From Bacteroidales bacterium UBA3388 (GTDB taxonomy: Bacteria; Bacteroidota; Bacteroidia; Bacteroidales; P3), in NCBI GenBank assembly GCA_002358855.1, contig DEPQ01000045.1, positions 1 to 25,977 on the forward strand: DNA of 25,977 bases, given 5' to 3'. A model generated the notes under the pieces. It was not told the DNA's origin, ran no database searches, and saw only the letters and a program-made list of their open reading frames with translations. Shown here piece by piece: positions 24,736 through 25,977 of the stretch (its first letter is position 1; the number at the start of each line of letters is the position of its first letter). The position numbers were made by a program, and so were the translations under genes.

Positions 24736-24870
24736 CTTGTACTTGGAATTGCGAAACTTCGACACTTTCGACAAATCTACCTTAGTAAAGCAGTAAACGC
24801 TCACGATGGTTTTCGTGGGCTTTACTTGTTAGGTAGATTAGGTAGTCGAAGACCTCGCATTCCAAATAAG
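24736..24870 (+). ncRNA. Candidate long rod-shaped structured RNA (6S-like?)
   Basis: The two halves pair in order: 24736-24740 with 24866-24870; TTGGAAT (24743-24749) with ATTCCAA (24859-24865); GCGA with TCGC (24855-24858); CTTCGAC (24757-24763) with GTCGAAG (24845-24851); AATCTACCT (24774-24782) with AGGTAGATT (24831-24839); AGTAAA (24792-24797) with TTTACT (24821-24826); GCTCACG (24799-24805) with CGTGGGC (24814-24820, one G-U), closing an 8-base loop. Asymmetric bubbles separate the stems. The rod with open bubbles resembles 6S RNA, and TACCTTAG at the bubble edge resembles a -7 element. The family call is inference; an untranslated leader of the TM2 gene is the alternative. Confidence 0.5.
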
Positions 24871-24982
24871 AAAAAAGTCCCACGTTTTTTTTATGCCTTT
24901 AAGTCAAAGAAAGAAATTAGCAAATCGCCATTTGGGGCTTTGGCAATCAAAAGAAATAAGTTTTAAATCAAATTTAAAGAAA

Positions 24983-25471
24983 ATGAAAAAAGTAATTTAT
25001 TTTATGTTTTTCGCATTTGTTTTATCGACAAATGTGGTTTTTGCAGAAAACGACAATGATAAATTGAATCAAAATGAGATGTTACCAATTCAAATCGAAA
25101 TGCTTGATGCAGATGATGAAGAAACAAAAAAAATGTACATCAATTCATTTATGATGCAGAATGGTAAAAAATTCACAACCGCAGATGTAATGATTGTTAA
25201 GCAAAAATTAGAATCTTTAACCCCTGAACAAATTCAATTGCTTACAACAGGAGATTACTTAGACCCTACTGTAAATGTAGTAGTTTCTGTTTTAGTTGGT
25301 TATTTGGGCGTTGATAGATTTTTAATTGGTCAAACAGGTTGGGGAATCCTTAAATTCCTTACAGGCGGAGGTTTAGGAGTTTGGACAATCGTTGATTGGT
25401 TTCAAATAAGTAGGCTTACAAAAGAAGCGAATATGGAGAAATTTAACGAAAACTTAATGTTGATAAAATAA
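24983..25471 (+). CDS. TM2-domain membrane protein with signal peptide
   Basis: A 162-residue protein from the ATG at 24983. A signal peptide (1-21, ending NVVFA) is followed by a charged helical region (about 22-90) and a TM2 domain (about 98-148). The domain has two helices around VVVSVLVGYLGVDRFLIGQTGWGILKF, with the typical G-x-D-R-F turn, and GLGVWTIVDWFQI. TM2 proteins are small membrane proteins of unknown biochemical role, common in Bacteroidota. The frame extends upstream to 24893, but the added 30 residues are Lys/Arg-rich and would hide the signal peptide. Its promoter is unclear; it may be read from 24604 through the structured RNA region. A strong terminator follows. Confidence 0.85.
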   Translation: MKKVIYFMFFAFVLSTNVVFAENDNDKLNQNEMLPIQIEMLDADDEETKKMYINSFMMQNGKKFTTADVMIVKQKLESLTPEQIQLLTTGDYLDPTVNVVVSVLVGYLGVDRFLIGQTGWGILKFLTGGGLGVWTIVDWFQISRLTKEANMEKFNENLMLIK

Positions 25472-25500
25472 GTCTTTAAGTTAAGATTTCAAACAAAAGA

Positions 25501-25545
25501 AAAACGCTCGTGAGTCAAAGAATTATTTTGACAAACGAGCGTTTT
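25501..25545 (+). terminator. Strong terminator after the TM2 gene
   Basis: AAAACGCTCGT (25501-25511) pairs perfectly with ACGAGCGTTTT (25535-25545), with an inner stem GTCAAA/TTTGAC (25514-25519 and 25527-25532). On the plus strand it runs into ATTTTATTTTTT. Confidence 0.9.
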
Positions 25546-25587
25546 ATTTTATTTTTTCTTTGAAATAGTTTTTCATAAATAAATTTG

Positions 25588-25595
25588 TATCTTTG
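25588..25595 (+). promoter_or_regulatory. -7 element of the dus gene
   Basis: TATCTTTG ends five bases before the GTG at 25600, so transcription should begin at or next to the start codon. The -33 region is not clear. Confidence 0.65.
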
Positions 25596-25599
25596 CAAT

Positions 25600-25977
25600 G
25601 TGAGAATAAAAGAAATTTTACCTGAGTTTTCTTTGGGGCTTTCGCCAATGGAGGCTGTTACAACGCCTTGTTTTCGTCAGATATGTAAACAATATGGTGC
25701 TGATGTGCTGTTTAGTGAGTTTATTTCTTCTGATGCGTTGGCTCGTGGCATTGAATCGTCTTGCAAAAAGATGAATTTTGATGAGTGCGAACGTCCTTTG
25801 GCTGTGCAGATTTTTGGAAACAATGAAACAAGTCTTATTGCTGCTGCTGAAATTGCAGTGGAATCGGGTTGTGATTGGGTGGATATAAATTGGGGTTGCC
25901 CTGTTAAAAAAGTTGCAGGTAAGGGTTGTGGTAGTGGGATTTTGAATGATATTGACAAAATGGAGTTTTTGACCAAG
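25600..25977 (+). CDS. dus: tRNA-dihydrouridine synthase, N-terminal part (cut by window edge)
   Basis: The first 126 residues of a flavin-dependent enzyme that reduces uridines in the tRNA D-loop. Family features are LGLSPMEAVTTPCFRQICKQYGADVLFSEFIS (FMN-binding start of the barrel; shown here as one segment at about residues 12-43), AVQIFGNN (about 75-82), and DINWGCPVKKVAGKGCGSG (about 98-116), whose Cys is the catalytic acid region. The GTG at 25600 is the only start that keeps the N-terminal strand; the ATG just before it (25598) runs straight into a stop. The rest of the gene lies outside the window. Confidence 0.93.
   Translation, partial: MRIKEILPEFSLGLSPMEAVTTPCFRQICKQYGADVLFSEFISSDALARGIESSCKKMNFDECERPLAVQIFGNNETSLIAAAEIAVESGCDWVDINWGCPVKKVAGKGCGSGILNDIDKMEFLTK

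Larger units (their letters stand above)
24436..24982. other. 547-bp gene-free interval: box array, promoter and structured RNA candidate
   Basis: No convincing protein gene is present. The only long open frame (24733-24966) runs through the two arms of a long hairpin and lacks a homologous look. The interval contains the 22-bp-spaced boxes (24497-24555), a terminator-like fold, a -33/-7 promoter (24604-24634), a long rod-like inverted repeat (24736-24870) followed by a T8 run (24885-24892), and a 90-bp leader of the TM2 gene with no clear promoter of its own. Confidence 0.7.

Noticed and set aside
24733..24966. Open frame of 77 codons in the gene-free interval
   Set aside because: It reads through both arms of the long hairpin, is Arg/Lys-rich without a recognisable family, and has no start signal; the RNA structure explains the sequence better.
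24893..24982. Longer N-terminus of the TM2 protein
   Set aside because: The extra residues are basic and would bury the signal peptide; the ATG at 24983 has an A-rich upstream region typical of the phylum.
1..25977. CRISPR arrays, insertion sequences, integrases and tRNA genes
   Set aside because: No regularly spaced long repeats, terminal inverted repeats with transposase, or cloverleaf sequences were found by eye; the 22-bp boxes at 24497 are too few and too short for a CRISPR array.

Overview
The window is about 26 kb of AT-rich DNA from a member of the Bacteroidota, most likely of the Bacteroidales type. The grounds are the repeated -7 promoter element TAnnTTTG (usually TATCTTTG), a T9SS-type C-terminal sorting domain on a large secreted protein, a DksA-like protein with only one zinc-finger cysteine, an ExbB with a signal peptide and an acidic, Ala-rich leader, and generally weak Shine-Dalgarno sequences. 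No tRNA, rRNA, CRISPR array, transposase or integrase is visible.

Layout. (1) Positions 1-5818, minus strand: an accessory defence-type operon in the order PLD-SNF2 helicase, HTH DNA-binding protein, Doc/Fic toxin, Eco57I-type DNA methyltransferase (cut by the window edge). It has its own promoter with duplicated upstream boxes and starts immediately after the terminator of the next block. (2) Positions 6004-8438, minus: exbB, a small membrane protein, exbD and exbD, an energy-transducing proton-channel operon. (3) Positions 8561-10913, minus: dksA-like, lspA and a CNNM/CorC-family membrane protein, tightly packed. (4) Positions 11016-12008, minus: a small lipoprotein, then frr. (5) Positions 12052-17079, minus: an exported sialidase and, upstream, a 1127-residue T9SS-sorted Fn3/GLUG-like surface protein. 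The latter carries a G8 run in its 5' UTR and a G7 run in its coding region, so it is a candidate phase-variable gene. (6) Positions 17258-19387, minus: a PpiD/SurA-like periplasmic foldase. (7) Positions 19565-24435, plus: a divergent operon of an S41 C-terminal processing protease, a transglutaminase-like protein with a thioredoxin-like tail, and an outer-membrane beta-barrel protein. (8) Positions 24436-24982: a 547-bp gap with no convincing gene. It holds three 15-bp, mostly palindromic boxes spaced exactly 22 bp apart, a good promoter, and a sequence folding into a long rod with internal bubbles (candidate 6S-like or other structured RNA). (9) Positions 24983-25471: a TM2-domain protein with a strong terminator. 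(10) From 25600: the start of a tRNA-dihydrouridine synthase, apparently with little or no leader.

Much of the core content serves the cell envelope: energising outer-membrane transport (Exb), lipoprotein maturation (LspA), periplasmic folding and proteolysis (PpiD, S41), the outer membrane (beta-barrel) and surface display (T9SS). The parts most worth a second look are the four-gene defence operon, the homopolymer tracts of the surface-protein gene, and the 547-bp gap.
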